A stretch of DNA of 64,000 bases from an uncultured Flavobacterium sp. (GTDB lineage: Bacteria; Bacteroidota; Bacteroidia; Flavobacteriales; Flavobacteriaceae): NCBI GenBank assembly GCA_937773775.1, contig CALJVL010000012.1:1-64000 (forward strand), written 5' to 3'. Below, one piece after another: positions 8,624-17,969 of this stretch. Position numbers and translations under genes: made by a program. Positions within the stretch are counted from its first letter, which is position 1, and every line of letters begins with the position of its first letter. The notes below the pieces were generated by a model. It made no database searches, was not told the origin of the DNA, and saw only the letters and a program-made list of their open reading frames with translations.

Positions 8624-10981
8624 TTAGTTACTCTTTTTTTCAAGCAGTGTATTGTTGAATAAATTAAGAATACGGCTGTATTCATCAACCCAAGAATACG
8701 TTTCTTTAAAACCATGTGCTTCCACTGGAAATGAGGATAAATTCCAATTTTTCTTTCCAAATTCGATAAAACGCTGAGATAAACGAACAATATCTTTGTA
8801 TTCTACATTATCGTCTACCATACCGTGTAGCATCAGTAAATTGCCTTGCAAATTATCAGCAAAGTAGATTGGAGAACTTTTTTTGTAGGCATCGGGATCA
8901 GTTTCTGGAAAGTTAAGTATGTTGCCTGTATACCCGTTATTATAATGTGCCCAATCAGTTACGGAACGCAAAGCAGCTCCTGAAACAAATTCATTTGGCG
9001 TAGTGAGCATCGCCATCAAGGTAATAAAACCACCATAAGACCCACCATAAAGCCCAACTCTACTAGGAACTATGCCCATATTCTGAACCAGGTAATTTTT
9101 ACCGTCTATCTGATCTGATAAATCTTTACCACCCATAAAACGGTAAATTGCTGTTCTAAAATCGCGTCCATAACCATCGCTTCCTCGATAATCAATATCT
9201 AAAACAGTGTACCCTAAATCAGTCAATAAATTATGGAACATGTATTCTCTGTGATAACTACTCCAGTAATTGTGCGCGTTTTGCAAGTACCCAGCCCCAT
9301 GGACAAATACAATAGCTGCTTTATTCACTTTATCTGATTCTGGTTTGTATAACCTTGCATTTACACTAGTTCCGTCCTCCGCTTTGAAACTAACAATCTC
9401 AGGACTTCTCCACGAATACCCTTCAAACTCTTTTGTTGTAGAATGGGTTATCGGCGTTAATATAGCGTCTTTTTTATTTGCTGCGATATATAATTCCCAG
9501 GGCTTGTTTTTATAAGAGTAGCGAACTAACAAAGTACTTTCATCTGGAGAAATGCTAACTTCGTGAGCTCCATCTTTAGTTAAAATCGGTTGCATTTCAC
9601 CACCCGTAACATCTACCTTATAGAAGTCTCTGTTTCCGGGGTGTGAAGTGTTAGTAGTTAAATAAAAATTGTTTTTATCTTCTGAAAGTCTCACTTTTCT
9701 CACTTCCCAATTTCCGTTTGTCAGTTGCGTTTTCTTATTGGTCTTTAGGTTATAAGTATATAAATGAGAATAACCTGTTTCTTCTGATTGAAAATAAATG
9801 GTTTCGTTATTACTCAAAAAACCCAAAGTTCCTGAACTGTACGCGTACGAAGGAATTCCAGGCCCGCCTATCCAAGCTTCATCATGTTGATGTTCGATTT
9901 CTTGAAAAGTAGCTTTTTCTAAATTCATTTTTACAATCCACCGGTCTTTATTATCCAGACTTCTAATCTCGGTAACAGCATAAGACCCACTTTCATTATA
10001 AGTAGGTTCTTGAACAAAAATCAGCTTATCTTCCTTTTCTTTGTTTTTTAAATTCTCATAGGAATTATAATATTCTGGTTTGTCTTGAATATGACTCAGT
10101 GAGGAAAAATCCACGAAGTAAACCGAATCTTGGGCAATTGAATAAATTCCGAATTTTGATTTGGTCAAATTTGAAGCTGAAACTTTCTCTTTTGTATTTA
10201 CGGATTGATTGTATCCGTCTTTTGTAATGAAATTTTCCATTATTTCACTTTTTCTTTCATTAACTTCAACAAGTCGAAAAGTAGCATAAGTTCCTTTTGG
10301 ATTTACTTTCAAACTTTCAAAACCTTCTTTTCCATAAAAATAAGGTTTAGGAAAGTCCGATTTTTTTTCATCAGCTTTAGCCTTGTTCCAATTCTTTTTT
10401 GCTTCCTGATCACGCACAAATTGAAACAATTCTTTTTGTTGATTATTTAAAAAAGTGTCTTTTTCAACTTCTTTATCCTTCTCTTTACCTGCTTTAAAAT
10501 TAGTAAGCTGAACAATTGTTCCCTGCTTTGTATCAAACTGCTGCAGGTTCTCGTTTTGGGTAAAGAACAAAATTCCTGAATCTTTCCCTAATTGTAAACT
10601 AGAAATAGAGTTGGATTGTTGCAGTAATTTTTTTGTAGTTTTATTTTGGATAGAATAAGAGTATAAAGCCCCTTTTTCAATATAAAAAGCTAGATCAGAA
10701 TTTGGTTTAGTTTTAAAATCTAATTTGGAAAAAGAAGCTTCTTTAGATGTTGCCAATTCGGGTTTTAGCATTCCCTTTTCCCAAAAGTATGTACTTGTTC
10801 CCAATTCATTATTGGGGTTCCATTCAAAATATATTTTTTTTCCGTCCAAGGACCAGCGTTCATTACTAGGTTGAACTCCAATAAAAGCATCGCCTTTCAT
10901 GATTTCATCTAACCTCAGTTCTTGACTTATCCCTGATACCGTAAAAAATATAAAAGCAAGTATAAAAATATTTTTGATCAT
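8624..10981 (-). CDS. S9 family prolyl-oligopeptidase/DPP-like serine peptidase, secreted
   Basis: A 785-residue exported peptidase. Residues 1-19 form a signal peptide. The middle is a beta-propeller-like region with repeated WD/DPP-type blades (for example GPGIPSYAYSSGTLGFLSN), and the last ~250 residues are the alpha/beta-hydrolase domain. The nucleophile is Ser648 in GLYGGSYGG, the Asp lies in GMVDDNVEY and the His in VEAHGFK, so the triad is complete. It probably trims dipeptides or oligopeptides in the periplasm. It is one of the longest genes here, with no obvious operon partner; purC lies 78 bp downstream with its own promoter. The substrate is unknown. Confidence 0.92.
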   Translation of the reverse strand: MIKNIFILAFIFFTVSGISQELRLDEIMKGDAFIGVQPSNERWSLDGKKIYFEWNPNNELGTSTYFWEKGMLKPELATSKEASFSKLDFKTKPNSDLAFYIEKGALYSYSIQNKTTKKLLQQSNSISSLQLGKDSGILFFTQNENLQQFDTKQGTIVQLTNFKAGKEKDKEVEKDTFLNNQQKELFQFVRDQEAKKNWNKAKADEKKSDFPKPYFYGKEGFESLKVNPKGTYATFRLVEVNERKSEIMENFITKDGYNQSVNTKEKVSASNLTKSKFGIYSIAQDSVYFVDFSSLSHIQDKPEYYNSYENLKNKEKEDKLIFVQEPTYNESGSYAVTEIRSLDNKDRWIVKMNLEKATFQEIEHQHDEAWIGGPGIPSYAYSSGTLGFLSNNETIYFQSEETGYSHLYTYNLKTNKKTQLTNGNWEVRKVRLSEDKNNFYLTTNTSHPGNRDFYKVDVTGGEMQPILTKDGAHEVSISPDESTLLVRYSYKNKPWELYIAANKKDAILTPITHSTTKEFEGYSWRSPEIVSFKAEDGTSVNARLYKPESDKVNKAAIVFVHGAGYLQNAHNYWSSYHREYMFHNLLTDLGYTVLDIDYRGSDGYGRDFRTAIYRFMGGKDLSDQIDGKNYLVQNMGIVPSRVGLYGGSYGGFITLMAMLTTPNEFVSGAALRSVTDWAHYNNGYTGNILNFPETDPDAYKKSSPIYFADNLQGNLLMLHGMVDDNVEYKDIVRLSQRFIEFGKKNWNLSSFPVEAHGFKETYSWVDEYSRILNLFNNTLLEKKSN

Positions 10982-11051
10982 TTTTTGTGTGATTTAGTTT
11001 ACACAAAAATACAATTTGAAAGCTATAAAAAAAATATTTCTTCTTTTTGAA

Positions 11052-11879
11052 TTAATAAACATTAGAAACATTTCCGTACAACACTTTCTCTGATAAATAT
11101 TTTGCTACACCATCATCATAATTCATAGCTATCACTTCAAGATGGAAAAGTTTGTTTTTTAAACTTTCAGGAGCATTTCCCATTAACAGTCCCTTTGAAG
11201 TGGCATTCAACATTTTCTCATCGTTATAGCCATCCCCAAAAGAAATAGACTGCTCAAAATTAAATTTTTCAATTTCCAATATCTTAGCAATGGCAAAACT
11301 TTTATCTACTGATTTATCCATAAATTCCAAGCAAAGTGGCAAACTGAATGCATGGCTAAAAAGATCCGGATATATCTTTAGAATTTGATCTCTCAATTCC
11401 ATCAATTTTGAATGTCTATTATGTGTAAAAAACATTTTAATTGCACTGAGGTCCTTAATATTATTAAAATCTACCACTTCTGGCAAGTAATTTAATTCTG
11501 TTTGAAAACTATTTAGCTGCTCGCTATGTTTGTTTGTTTGCCATACATTTTCCTTAAATAACACAGTAGTTATATCTGCATCTATCCCCAAATCCAATAC
11601 TGATTTTATGGACTCGCCATCAATGTTAAAAGAAAAAAGAAGTTCTTTCTGCGGTGAGTGAATCCGTGCACCGTTAGATGTAACTAAATAAAGAGGAAAG
11701 CCCAAGCCCGCTACAATAGGCATTGCATCAAGATGGTGTCGTCCAGTTGCAATAATTATCAAATAATTTTTAGCATGAAGTTCTTGAAAAACTGTTTTAG
11801 TATATTCTGATATTTTATGTTCGTTATTTAGTAATGTACCATCTAAATCGCTAATTACTACTTTAATTTTATCTTTCAC
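11052..11879 (-). CDS. Cof-type HAD-IIB family hydrolase
   Basis: A cytosolic phosphatase of the haloacid-dehalogenase superfamily, with a cap domain of the Cof type, probably acting on sugar phosphates or similar small phosphoesters. Motif I is SDLDGTLL, with the nucleophile Asp near residue 11. Motif II is the Thr in ATGRH, and motif IV is SFGDGYNDEKML near the C-terminus. The frame contains no ATG. The upstream TTG at 11915 lies inside a good -7 box (11913-11920), so I place the start at the GTG at 11879, four codons before the first strand. That gives 275 residues, normal for the family. Confidence 0.85.
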   Translation of the reverse strand: MKDKIKVVISDLDGTLLNNEHKISEYTKTVFQELHAKNYLIIIATGRHHLDAMPIVAGLGFPLYLVTSNGARIHSPQKELLFSFNIDGESIKSVLDLGIDADITTVLFKENVWQTNKHSEQLNSFQTELNYLPEVVDFNNIKDLSAIKMFFTHNRHSKLMELRDQILKIYPDLFSHAFSLPLCLEFMDKSVDKSFAIAKILEIEKFNFEQSISFGDGYNDEKMLNATSKGLLMGNAPESLKNKLFHLEVIAMNYDDGVAKYLSEKVLYGNVSNVY

Positions 11880-11912
11880 TTCTTTCGTTTTCTTATCAAT
11901 TTTTAATAAATA

Positions 11913-11943
11913 CAAAAATATTCTATTTTAAACAGAATCCCAA
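11913..11943 (-). promoter_or_regulatory. Promoter of the HAD hydrolase gene
   Basis: On the minus strand TTG (11941-11943), 20 bases of spacer, then TATTTTTG (11913-11920). Its position overlaps the only upstream in-frame alternative start codon, and this decides the start of the downstream gene. Confidence 0.6.
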
Positions 11944-12045
11944 AAATTGAGGAATAGTTTAATAAATGAAAAAACTGTTCTAAAAAGAAACTTTCACTAA
12001 TAATCTCATTATTATATTCAATATGAACTATATCTTAAACAACTT

Positions 12046-12861
12046 TTATTTCAAAACTGATTGTCTTATTAATCTTCCAAATAAGCGATACCCCATTTTT
12101 GACCTAAGTAAACTAAGACTGCTGGCATCAAAACCGATGGTGTATCTCTTGAAGTTTTTAGCTGGACTTAGGGCAATTTTAAGTAACTCACTAACAATCA
12201 AAGGTTTTAAATCTTTGTTTTTAGAAGTCTTCGTTTTCAATATCAAATTAATTCTATCCATTAGAACATTGTAAGAGAGTAGTGACGAACGTTCCGATTT
12301 TACCACGTTTTTTTGAAAGCTGGAAGGAGTATTCCCAAATTGTACGGTTGAAACACTAATATTGAAGTCAATCAATTCATAGGCCATACACTCCGAAAAA
12401 CTTTCAACAGCATGTTTTGTTGCGTGATAAAAGCTACCTAGCGGTAGATTCACCAAACCAGCAATGGAGGAGATGTTTATAAACTGGCCCTTTTGCTGAC
12501 TCCGGAATACCGGAATGAACGCTCTGCAAACTTTTACCACACCAAGCCAATTGACATCGACAATCTTTCTGATTTTTTCATCTTCCGCTAATTCGACAAA
12601 ACTTCTGTACCCTACTCCCGCATTGTTAATAACAACATCTATAGTTGTAAAATCCTCCAATATTTTCTTCTTAGCTACGGTAATACTTGCTGTTGAAGTT
12701 ACGTCCATCAAATAACAAGAAATGTTCGTTCTCCCCCGCAGTTCTTTGCCGTGTTCCAGACAAAGCATAGTCGCAATAACATTCCATCCGTTTGCGGCAA
12801 AATATAAAGCGATATCTTTACCAATTCCGCCCGAAGCTCCGGTTATAATTACATTTTTCAA
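12046..12861 (-). CDS. SDR family NAD(P)-dependent oxidoreductase
   Basis: A 271-residue classical short-chain dehydrogenase/reductase. The Rossmann glycine motif TGASGGIG is at 7-14, NNAG at 79-82, the catalytic Ser at about 131-132 (NISSIAG), and the YxxxK pair is Tyr145/Lys149 in FYHATK. The C-terminal ~90 residues are longer and more basic than the core. The substrate (an alcohol, ketone or lipid intermediate) cannot be told from sequence. It is a stand-alone gene facing the same way as its neighbours. Confidence 0.9.
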   Translation of the reverse strand: MKNVIITGASGGIGKDIALYFAANGWNVIATMLCLEHGKELRGRTNISCYLMDVTSTASITVAKKKILEDFTTIDVVINNAGVGYRSFVELAEDEKIRKIVDVNWLGVVKVCRAFIPVFRSQQKGQFINISSIAGLVNLPLGSFYHATKHAVESFSECMAYELIDFNISVSTVQFGNTPSSFQKNVVKSERSSLLSYNVLMDRINLILKTKTSKNKDLKPLIVSELLKIALSPAKNFKRYTIGFDASSLSLLRSKMGYRLFGRLIRQSVLK

Positions 12862-13060
12862 TATGTATATTTTTTTTTCTAGTATTATTTTTAAGGATAG
12901 AAATTATACTTTGATTGTAAACAATCTTAAAAAAATCATTTATTAATCAAGAACGACCCCAGTTGGGGCCGCTAATTTTATACTCTCATTAATCAAGACT
13001 TCTACAACTTTGTTGTAATAAACCTGTCTAACTCTGTTGACCATAAACAGGCTATGCTGT

Positions 13061-14011
13061 TTAATCATTGTTCTCCGTGTATTTGTATGCATCGATCACT
13101 TTTTTGACTAATCTGTGTCGTACTATATCTTTATCATCAAGATATATAATTCCAATGCCCTCAATATCTTTCAAAATCAACAAAGCTTCTTTGAGTCCAG
13201 ATATTGTTCTTCTTGGCAGATCAACCTGTCCAGGATCACCTGTAACCATAAATTTCGCGCTTTTCCCCATGCGGGTTAGAAACATTTTCATTTGTGAATG
13301 CGTCGTGTTTTGGGCTTCATCCAGAATCACAAATGCATTATCCAAGGTTCTTCCACGCATAAAAGCAAGCGGGGCAATTTGGATAATTCCTTTTAAGATA
13401 TAATCTTCTATTTTCTCATTGGGTAACATATCCCTTAAAGCATCGTAAAGCGGTTGCATGTAGGGATCCAGTTTTTCTTTCATATCCCCGGGGAGAAACC
13501 CTAAGTTTTCTCCAGCTTCAACTGCAGGCCGTGTAAGTATAATACGTTTTACCTGTTTTTCTTTTAGAGCCTTGATAGCCATGGCAACACCAGTATAGGT
13601 TTTTCCTGTACCTGCAGGACCAACAGCGAAAACCATGTCGTTTTTATTTATGGCATCAACCAATAATTGTTGGTTAGGAGTCATCGCCTTAATAATTTTA
13701 CCACCTACACCATGGACAAGAATTTTATCATTAACGAGATTTCTTTTATCGTCTTGATTGTCACCTAAAATTACACGTTCTATTACATTATTATCTATTG
13801 TGTTGTAGCGTGTAAAGTGAAGCATCAACCGTTGAAAACGTTTTTCGAACTCGTCAAGAATTTCCTTTTCTCCAAAAGCTTTTAAAGTAGTTCCTCGAGC
13901 AACAATCTTAAGTTTTGGATAATATTTTTTAATTGTTTCAAGATGAGTGTCTTGAGCGCCCCAAAATTCTTTTGGACCGATGTCTATGAGCTCGATTATT
14001 CTTTCGTTCAA
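13061..14011 (-). CDS. phoH: PhoH family ATPase (PhoH-like protein)
   Basis: A 316-residue cytosolic P-loop ATPase of the PhoH/YbeZ type, a family linked to RNA metabolism and ribosome maturation. Walker A is GPAGTGKT at 131-138 and Walker B is VILDEAQNTT near 228-237. The N-terminal ~100 residues form the RNA-binding-like region seen in PhoH-like (not PhoL-PIN) proteins. It diverges from the SAM hydrolase gene at 14208. Its usual partner ybeY is not adjacent. Function within this organism is inferred from family only. Confidence 0.93.
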   Translation of the reverse strand: MNERIIELIDIGPKEFWGAQDTHLETIKKYYPKLKIVARGTTLKAFGEKEILDEFEKRFQRLMLHFTRYNTIDNNVIERVILGDNQDDKRNLVNDKILVHGVGGKIIKAMTPNQQLLVDAINKNDMVFAVGPAGTGKTYTGVAMAIKALKEKQVKRIILTRPAVEAGENLGFLPGDMKEKLDPYMQPLYDALRDMLPNEKIEDYILKGIIQIAPLAFMRGRTLDNAFVILDEAQNTTHSQMKMFLTRMGKSAKFMVTGDPGQVDLPRRTISGLKEALLILKDIEGIGIIYLDDKDIVRHRLVKKVIDAYKYTENND

Positions 14012-14207
14012 ATGTTGTAGTTTTATATAAAATTAATCAATCAATACATCTCAGGTATTTTGGCTTTAAACCACAATATTATTTGCCTAACTTATTTTGA
14101 ATTTGTTTTTTCTTTTCTGCTTTATTGAATTTACTATTATTAGATTTGCATCTCTCAAATTTAATGAAAATTAGTTTTAGATTACACCAATAGTTATAAA
14201 CAAATTT

Positions 14208-15038
14208 ATGTCAATAATTACCCTTACTACCGATTACGGCTTGAAAGACCACTTTGTAGGTGCGTTGAAAGGGAAAATTTTATCTGAGTATCCTGCAGCT
14301 TCTATTATAGATATTTCGCATCATATTGACCCATTTAACACTGTAGAAGCAAGTTACATAATCGGAGCGGCTGTTTCTAGTTTTCCAAAAGGAACAGTTC
14401 ACCTAATCGGAGTCGATATGGAATTGAACAAAGAGAACCAACATATTGTCATGCAATGGAATGATTCTTATTTTATTGCTGCAGATAACGGTATTTTAAG
14501 CATGCTCTCGCAAAAAATTGTTCCCCAAAAGTTAGTTGCTATAAACATTCATGATCGTCTGCAAAGTGATGCTACTGGTATGGATGTTTTTGTAAAAGTA
14601 GCTTGTCATATCGCTAAGGGCGGCTTATTAAACGTGATTGGTAGAGAAATAAATAGTATTCAGCAGGTATTTGAATTGAAAGCAGGAACTTCAGTTGACA
14701 ATAATATGCTCAAAGGGCATGTCATTTATATAGACCATTTTGGTAATGTAGTAACCAATATAACAAAAAAACAATTCGTGGAGGTTGCCAAAGGACGCCC
14801 GTACGAGATTTTGATGAAAACCAAAAATATCAAAACCATTTTACCTAGTTATTCAGCAATAGCAAGCTCTGATAAATATCCAATTAAGAATTATGAAGGG
14901 GAAAAATTGGCGATTTTCAATGAAGCCGGTTTTCTCGAAATTGCCATTTTCAGAAGTAACCCTTCAAAGGTAGGTTCAGCAAATAGCTTGTTGGGGTTAA
15001 ATTATCAAGATCTGGTTTCCATTCAGTTTAAGAATTAA
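14208..15038 (+). CDS. SAM hydrolase / DUF62 family (SAM hydroxide adenosyltransferase)
   Basis: A 276-residue protein of the family that splits S-adenosylmethionine to adenosine and methionine with water, related to fluorinase and chlorinase. The N-terminal signature LTTDYGLKDHFVGALKG (about 5-21) carries the Asp that binds the ribose. DISHHIDPFN, GVDMELN and AADNGILS follow, all typical of the non-halogenating branch. The C-terminal domain contains YIDHFGNVVTNI. A TAGATTTG box at 14141-14148 may be its -7 element, though no good -33 lies at the right spacing. It probably starts a run of rightward genes leading to gldF/gldG. Confidence 0.92.
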   Translation: MSIITLTTDYGLKDHFVGALKGKILSEYPAASIIDISHHIDPFNTVEASYIIGAAVSSFPKGTVHLIGVDMELNKENQHIVMQWNDSYFIAADNGILSMLSQKIVPQKLVAINIHDRLQSDATGMDVFVKVACHIAKGGLLNVIGREINSIQQVFELKAGTSVDNNMLKGHVIYIDHFGNVVTNITKKQFVEVAKGRPYEILMKTKNIKTILPSYSAIASSDKYPIKNYEGEKLAIFNEAGFLEIAIFRSNPSKVGSANSLLGLNYQDLVSIQFKN

Positions 15039-15099
15039 GATTTTGAAGTAGAATAAACAACAAATCGCAGAGCTAGCTTGGCGGTTAAAAAAATAAAAA

Positions 15100-15396
15100 A
15101 TGTTTGTACGAATAGTAAAAATGAGTTTTCACGAAGAAAAAATTCCTGCTTTCTTGGAAAATTTCGAATCGGTAAAATCAAAAATTCGAAGTGCCCCAGG
15201 GAATCGTTTTTTAGAATTATACCAAGACAAAAAAAATAAAAGTGTGTTTTTTACTTACAGTTATTGGGAAACTGAAGACGATTTAGAAAATTATAGAAAA
15301 TCGGAACTCTTTACTACAGTATGGTCATTCACAAAAAAATTATTTAACGATAAACCCGAAGCTTGGAGCGTAGACAAATTAGCAAGTTTAAAATAA
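15100..15396 (+). CDS. Antibiotic biosynthesis monooxygenase (ABM) domain protein
   Basis: A 98-residue single-domain protein with a ferredoxin-like dimeric alpha/beta-barrel fold. MFVRIVKMSFHEEKIPAFLENF at the start and YWETEDDLENYRKSELF in the second half are the typical ABM pattern. Members are small quinol or haem monooxygenases or simply dimeric stress proteins, and the activity here is unknown. In many flavobacteria an equivalent gene sits between the SAM hydrolase and gldF, as it does here. Confidence 0.85.
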   Translation: MFVRIVKMSFHEEKIPAFLENFESVKSKIRSAPGNRFLELYQDKKNKSVFFTYSYWETEDDLENYRKSELFTTVWSFTKKLFNDKPEAWSVDKLASLK

Positions 15397-15448
15397 ACTA
15401 TTAATTTGAAAGTTAAACCTTAAACATTTCAAACAGTAAACAAAAAAT

Positions 15449-16174
15449 ATGAAAACCATTTTATTACATGAAATCAAATCGTTTTTTGGTTCGACCATAG
15501 GTTATTTGGTTATTGCACTGTTTCTTATTCTCAATGGATTGTTTCTATGGGTTTTTAAAGGAGAGTATAATATCCTGGATAGTGGATTTGCAGATATGAC
15601 CCCATTTTTTAGCTTGTCACCATGGATCCTAATTTTCCTAATTCCGGCAGTCACCATGCGCAGTTTTTCTGACGAGAAAAAACAGGGTACCCTCGAACTA
15701 CTATTAACAAAACCTTTGAGTATTTGGGAAATTGTAAACGGAAAATTCCTTGGTGCGCTCTTGTTAATCGTCATGGCCATCATACCCACATTTATCTATG
15801 TTGTAGCAATTTCAAGACTTGGTATGCCAGAAGGAAATATTGATATGGGGAGCACGATTGGTTCCTATTTTGGATTATTATTCCTTGTTGGGGCCTATTC
15901 AGCAATTGGGATTTTCACTTCTGCCCTATCTGATAATCAAATTGTCGCTTTTATCATTTCCGTGTTCATGTGCTTCTTTTTCTATTTTGGTTTCGATGGT
16001 CTTGCATCTATCTCACCCATTTACTCCACTATGATTAAAGCATTAGGAATGCAAGATCATTTTAAGAGCATGGGGCGTGGGGTGATCGACACCAGAGATA
16101 TTCTTTATTTCATCAGCCTAACGGTTTTGTTCCTTTCTCTTACCGTTTACAAACTTAAATCTTTGAAATTATAA
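15449..16174 (+). CDS. gldF: Gliding-motility ABC transporter permease GldF
   Basis: A 241-residue ABC-2-type inner-membrane permease with about six transmembrane helices. The motif RSFSDEKKQGTLELLLTKPLS (about 71-91) is diagnostic of ABC-2 permeases. GldF works with GldG and the ATPase GldA, which is encoded elsewhere, and is required for gliding in some flavobacteria. Its stop codon overlaps the gldG start by one base (TAATG), showing tight translational coupling. The order gldF-gldG-dnaN matches other Flavobacterium genomes. Confidence 0.95.
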   Translation: MKTILLHEIKSFFGSTIGYLVIALFLILNGLFLWVFKGEYNILDSGFADMTPFFSLSPWILIFLIPAVTMRSFSDEKKQGTLELLLTKPLSIWEIVNGKFLGALLLIVMAIIPTFIYVVAISRLGMPEGNIDMGSTIGSYFGLLFLVGAYSAIGIFTSALSDNQIVAFIISVFMCFFFYFGFDGLASISPIYSTMIKALGMQDHFKSMGRGVIDTRDILYFISLTVLFLSLTVYKLKSLKL

Positions 16175-17859
16175 TGGTAGCCATCAAGAAAAGTAACTTA
16201 AAAAACTTAATCCTGACCATTGGTGTTTTATTGATTGCCAATGGAATTGGAAATACGTTTTTCAACCGTTTCGATTTAACTTCGGATAAAAGATATACAC
16301 TTTCAGACACTTCTTTAAAAATCATTGAGCAAATAAAAGAGCCTTTGGCCATAAAAATATACATGCAGGGGGAATTACCCCCTGAATTTAAGAGATTGCA
16401 GCAGGAAACACAGCAATTACTCGAAGAATTCCAGTCCTACAATAGAAACATCGTTTTTACATTTGTTGATTCATTGGAAAACGAAGACTCCAGTATGAAC
16501 AACATCAAAGATTTATATAGAAAAGGGCTAACACCAGTAAATATAACTGTGGATGACAAAGGAAAGCAATCTCAAGCCATAGTTTTTCCATGGGCCATTG
16601 CGACCTATCATGACAAAGAAGTGAATATCCCTTTGCTAAAAAACAAAATGGGTGCTTCGACAACCGAGAAAGTGATTGGTTCAGTGCAAAATCTTGAATA
16701 TTCAATTGCCGATGCTCTGAACAAAATCACTACAGGCAAGCAAAAAAAGATTGCGGTGATGAAAGGAAATGGGGAGCTACAAGATGTTTTCATGGCTAAA
16801 TTCCTTTTGCAAATAAGGGAAAGTTATCATATTGGACCCTTTACCTTGGATTCGGTAGCCAAAAACCCAGTAGCCAGTTTAGAAGCTTTAGAAAAGTATG
16901 ATCTAGCCATTATAGCAAAACCAACGGAAACATTCTCGGATTCCGAAAAACAAGTTTTGGACCAATTTATTATAAATGGCGGAAAAACATTATGGCTCGT
17001 AGATCAAGTGTCCGCAGAAATGGATAGTCTGTACAATTCTTCTGGATCAACTTTGGCCTACCCCCGAGATTTGAACCTAAATGATATGTTCTTTAAGTAC
17101 GGCTTCCGCATTAATCCTGATATCGTTAAAGATGAGCAAGGAAGCCCGATAAAATTGGCTACTGGAGAACAAGGCAGTGCAACACAATACCAGGAATTCA
17201 ACTGGAAATTCGCACCTCTGGTTTATCCAGTAAGTACGCATCCAATAGTAAAGAATCTTGGCGGCATCAAATTCGATTTCGCAAACCCTATCGACACTTT
17301 AAAAAACGGAATCAAAAAAACCGTTCTTTTAAAAACGTCCCAATATTCAAAAAAGATAGGTACGCCTGTCGAAGTTAATTTGGATATCGTGGCTGAAGAA
17401 ACGAGTCCAAACCATTATATTAATACTGGAAATATCACTCTTGCTATTTTACTTGAAGGTTCGTTCCATTCCGTTTTTGAAAACCGAGTATTGTCGTTTG
17501 ACCAAAAGAGTTTTAAAGCTACAAGTGGAAACAATAAAATGATCGTGATTTCTGATGGAGATGTGATCAAAAATCAATTAGATAAAAACTATCAGCCAGT
17601 AGAATTAGGCTATGATCAAAGATCCGGTAATTTATATGACAACAAGGATTTACTATTGAATTGCGTAAATTATTTACTGGACGATACCGGACTTATTAAC
17701 ATTCGAAGCAAGGATCTGGATTTGGCTTTATTGGATAAGGAAAAAGTATACGAAAACTATAGACTAACGCAGGTCATAACTATCGGACTTCCAATTCTAA
17801 TTTTGACACTATTTGGCTTTCTTTTTAGCTACCTCCGAAAAAGAAAATACGCTAAGTAG
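16174..17859 (+). CDS. gldG: Gliding-motility ABC transporter component GldG
   Basis: A 561-residue membrane protein. A single helix near residues 10-30 anchors the N-terminus, a large ABC-type uncharacterised (DUF4350-like) domain lies outside the cytoplasm, and a second helix (about 535-556, GLPILILTLFGFLFSYL) precedes a basic tail RKRKYAK. RFDLTSDKRYTLSDTS near 30-45 is the family hallmark. It pairs with GldF. The gene is intact and of usual length. Confidence 0.95.
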   Translation: MVAIKKSNLKNLILTIGVLLIANGIGNTFFNRFDLTSDKRYTLSDTSLKIIEQIKEPLAIKIYMQGELPPEFKRLQQETQQLLEEFQSYNRNIVFTFVDSLENEDSSMNNIKDLYRKGLTPVNITVDDKGKQSQAIVFPWAIATYHDKEVNIPLLKNKMGASTTEKVIGSVQNLEYSIADALNKITTGKQKKIAVMKGNGELQDVFMAKFLLQIRESYHIGPFTLDSVAKNPVASLEALEKYDLAIIAKPTETFSDSEKQVLDQFIINGGKTLWLVDQVSAEMDSLYNSSGSTLAYPRDLNLNDMFFKYGFRINPDIVKDEQGSPIKLATGEQGSATQYQEFNWKFAPLVYPVSTHPIVKNLGGIKFDFANPIDTLKNGIKKTVLLKTSQYSKKIGTPVEVNLDIVAEETSPNHYINTGNITLAILLEGSFHSVFENRVLSFDQKSFKATSGNNKMIVISDGDVIKNQLDKNYQPVELGYDQRSGNLYDNKDLLLNCVNYLLDDTGLINIRSKDLDLALLDKEKVYENYRLTQVITIGLPILILTLFGFLFSYLRKRKYAK

Positions 17860-17898
17860 ATGTTAATAAAAAAGTTTCAATACTCGAATAGTTTACAA

Positions 17899-17906
17899 TA
17901 TATTTG
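17899..17906 (+). promoter_or_regulatory. Possible -7 box of dnaN
   Basis: TATATTTG fits the TAnnTTTG consensus 63 bp ahead of the dnaN start. A GTTTC about 20 bp upstream is only a weak -33, so activity is uncertain. Confidence 0.35.
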
Positions 17907-17969
17907 TAAAATGTATTATGTTTTACAATTAAACTAAAATAGATACCTCAAAAAAATAAAATTAGACAG

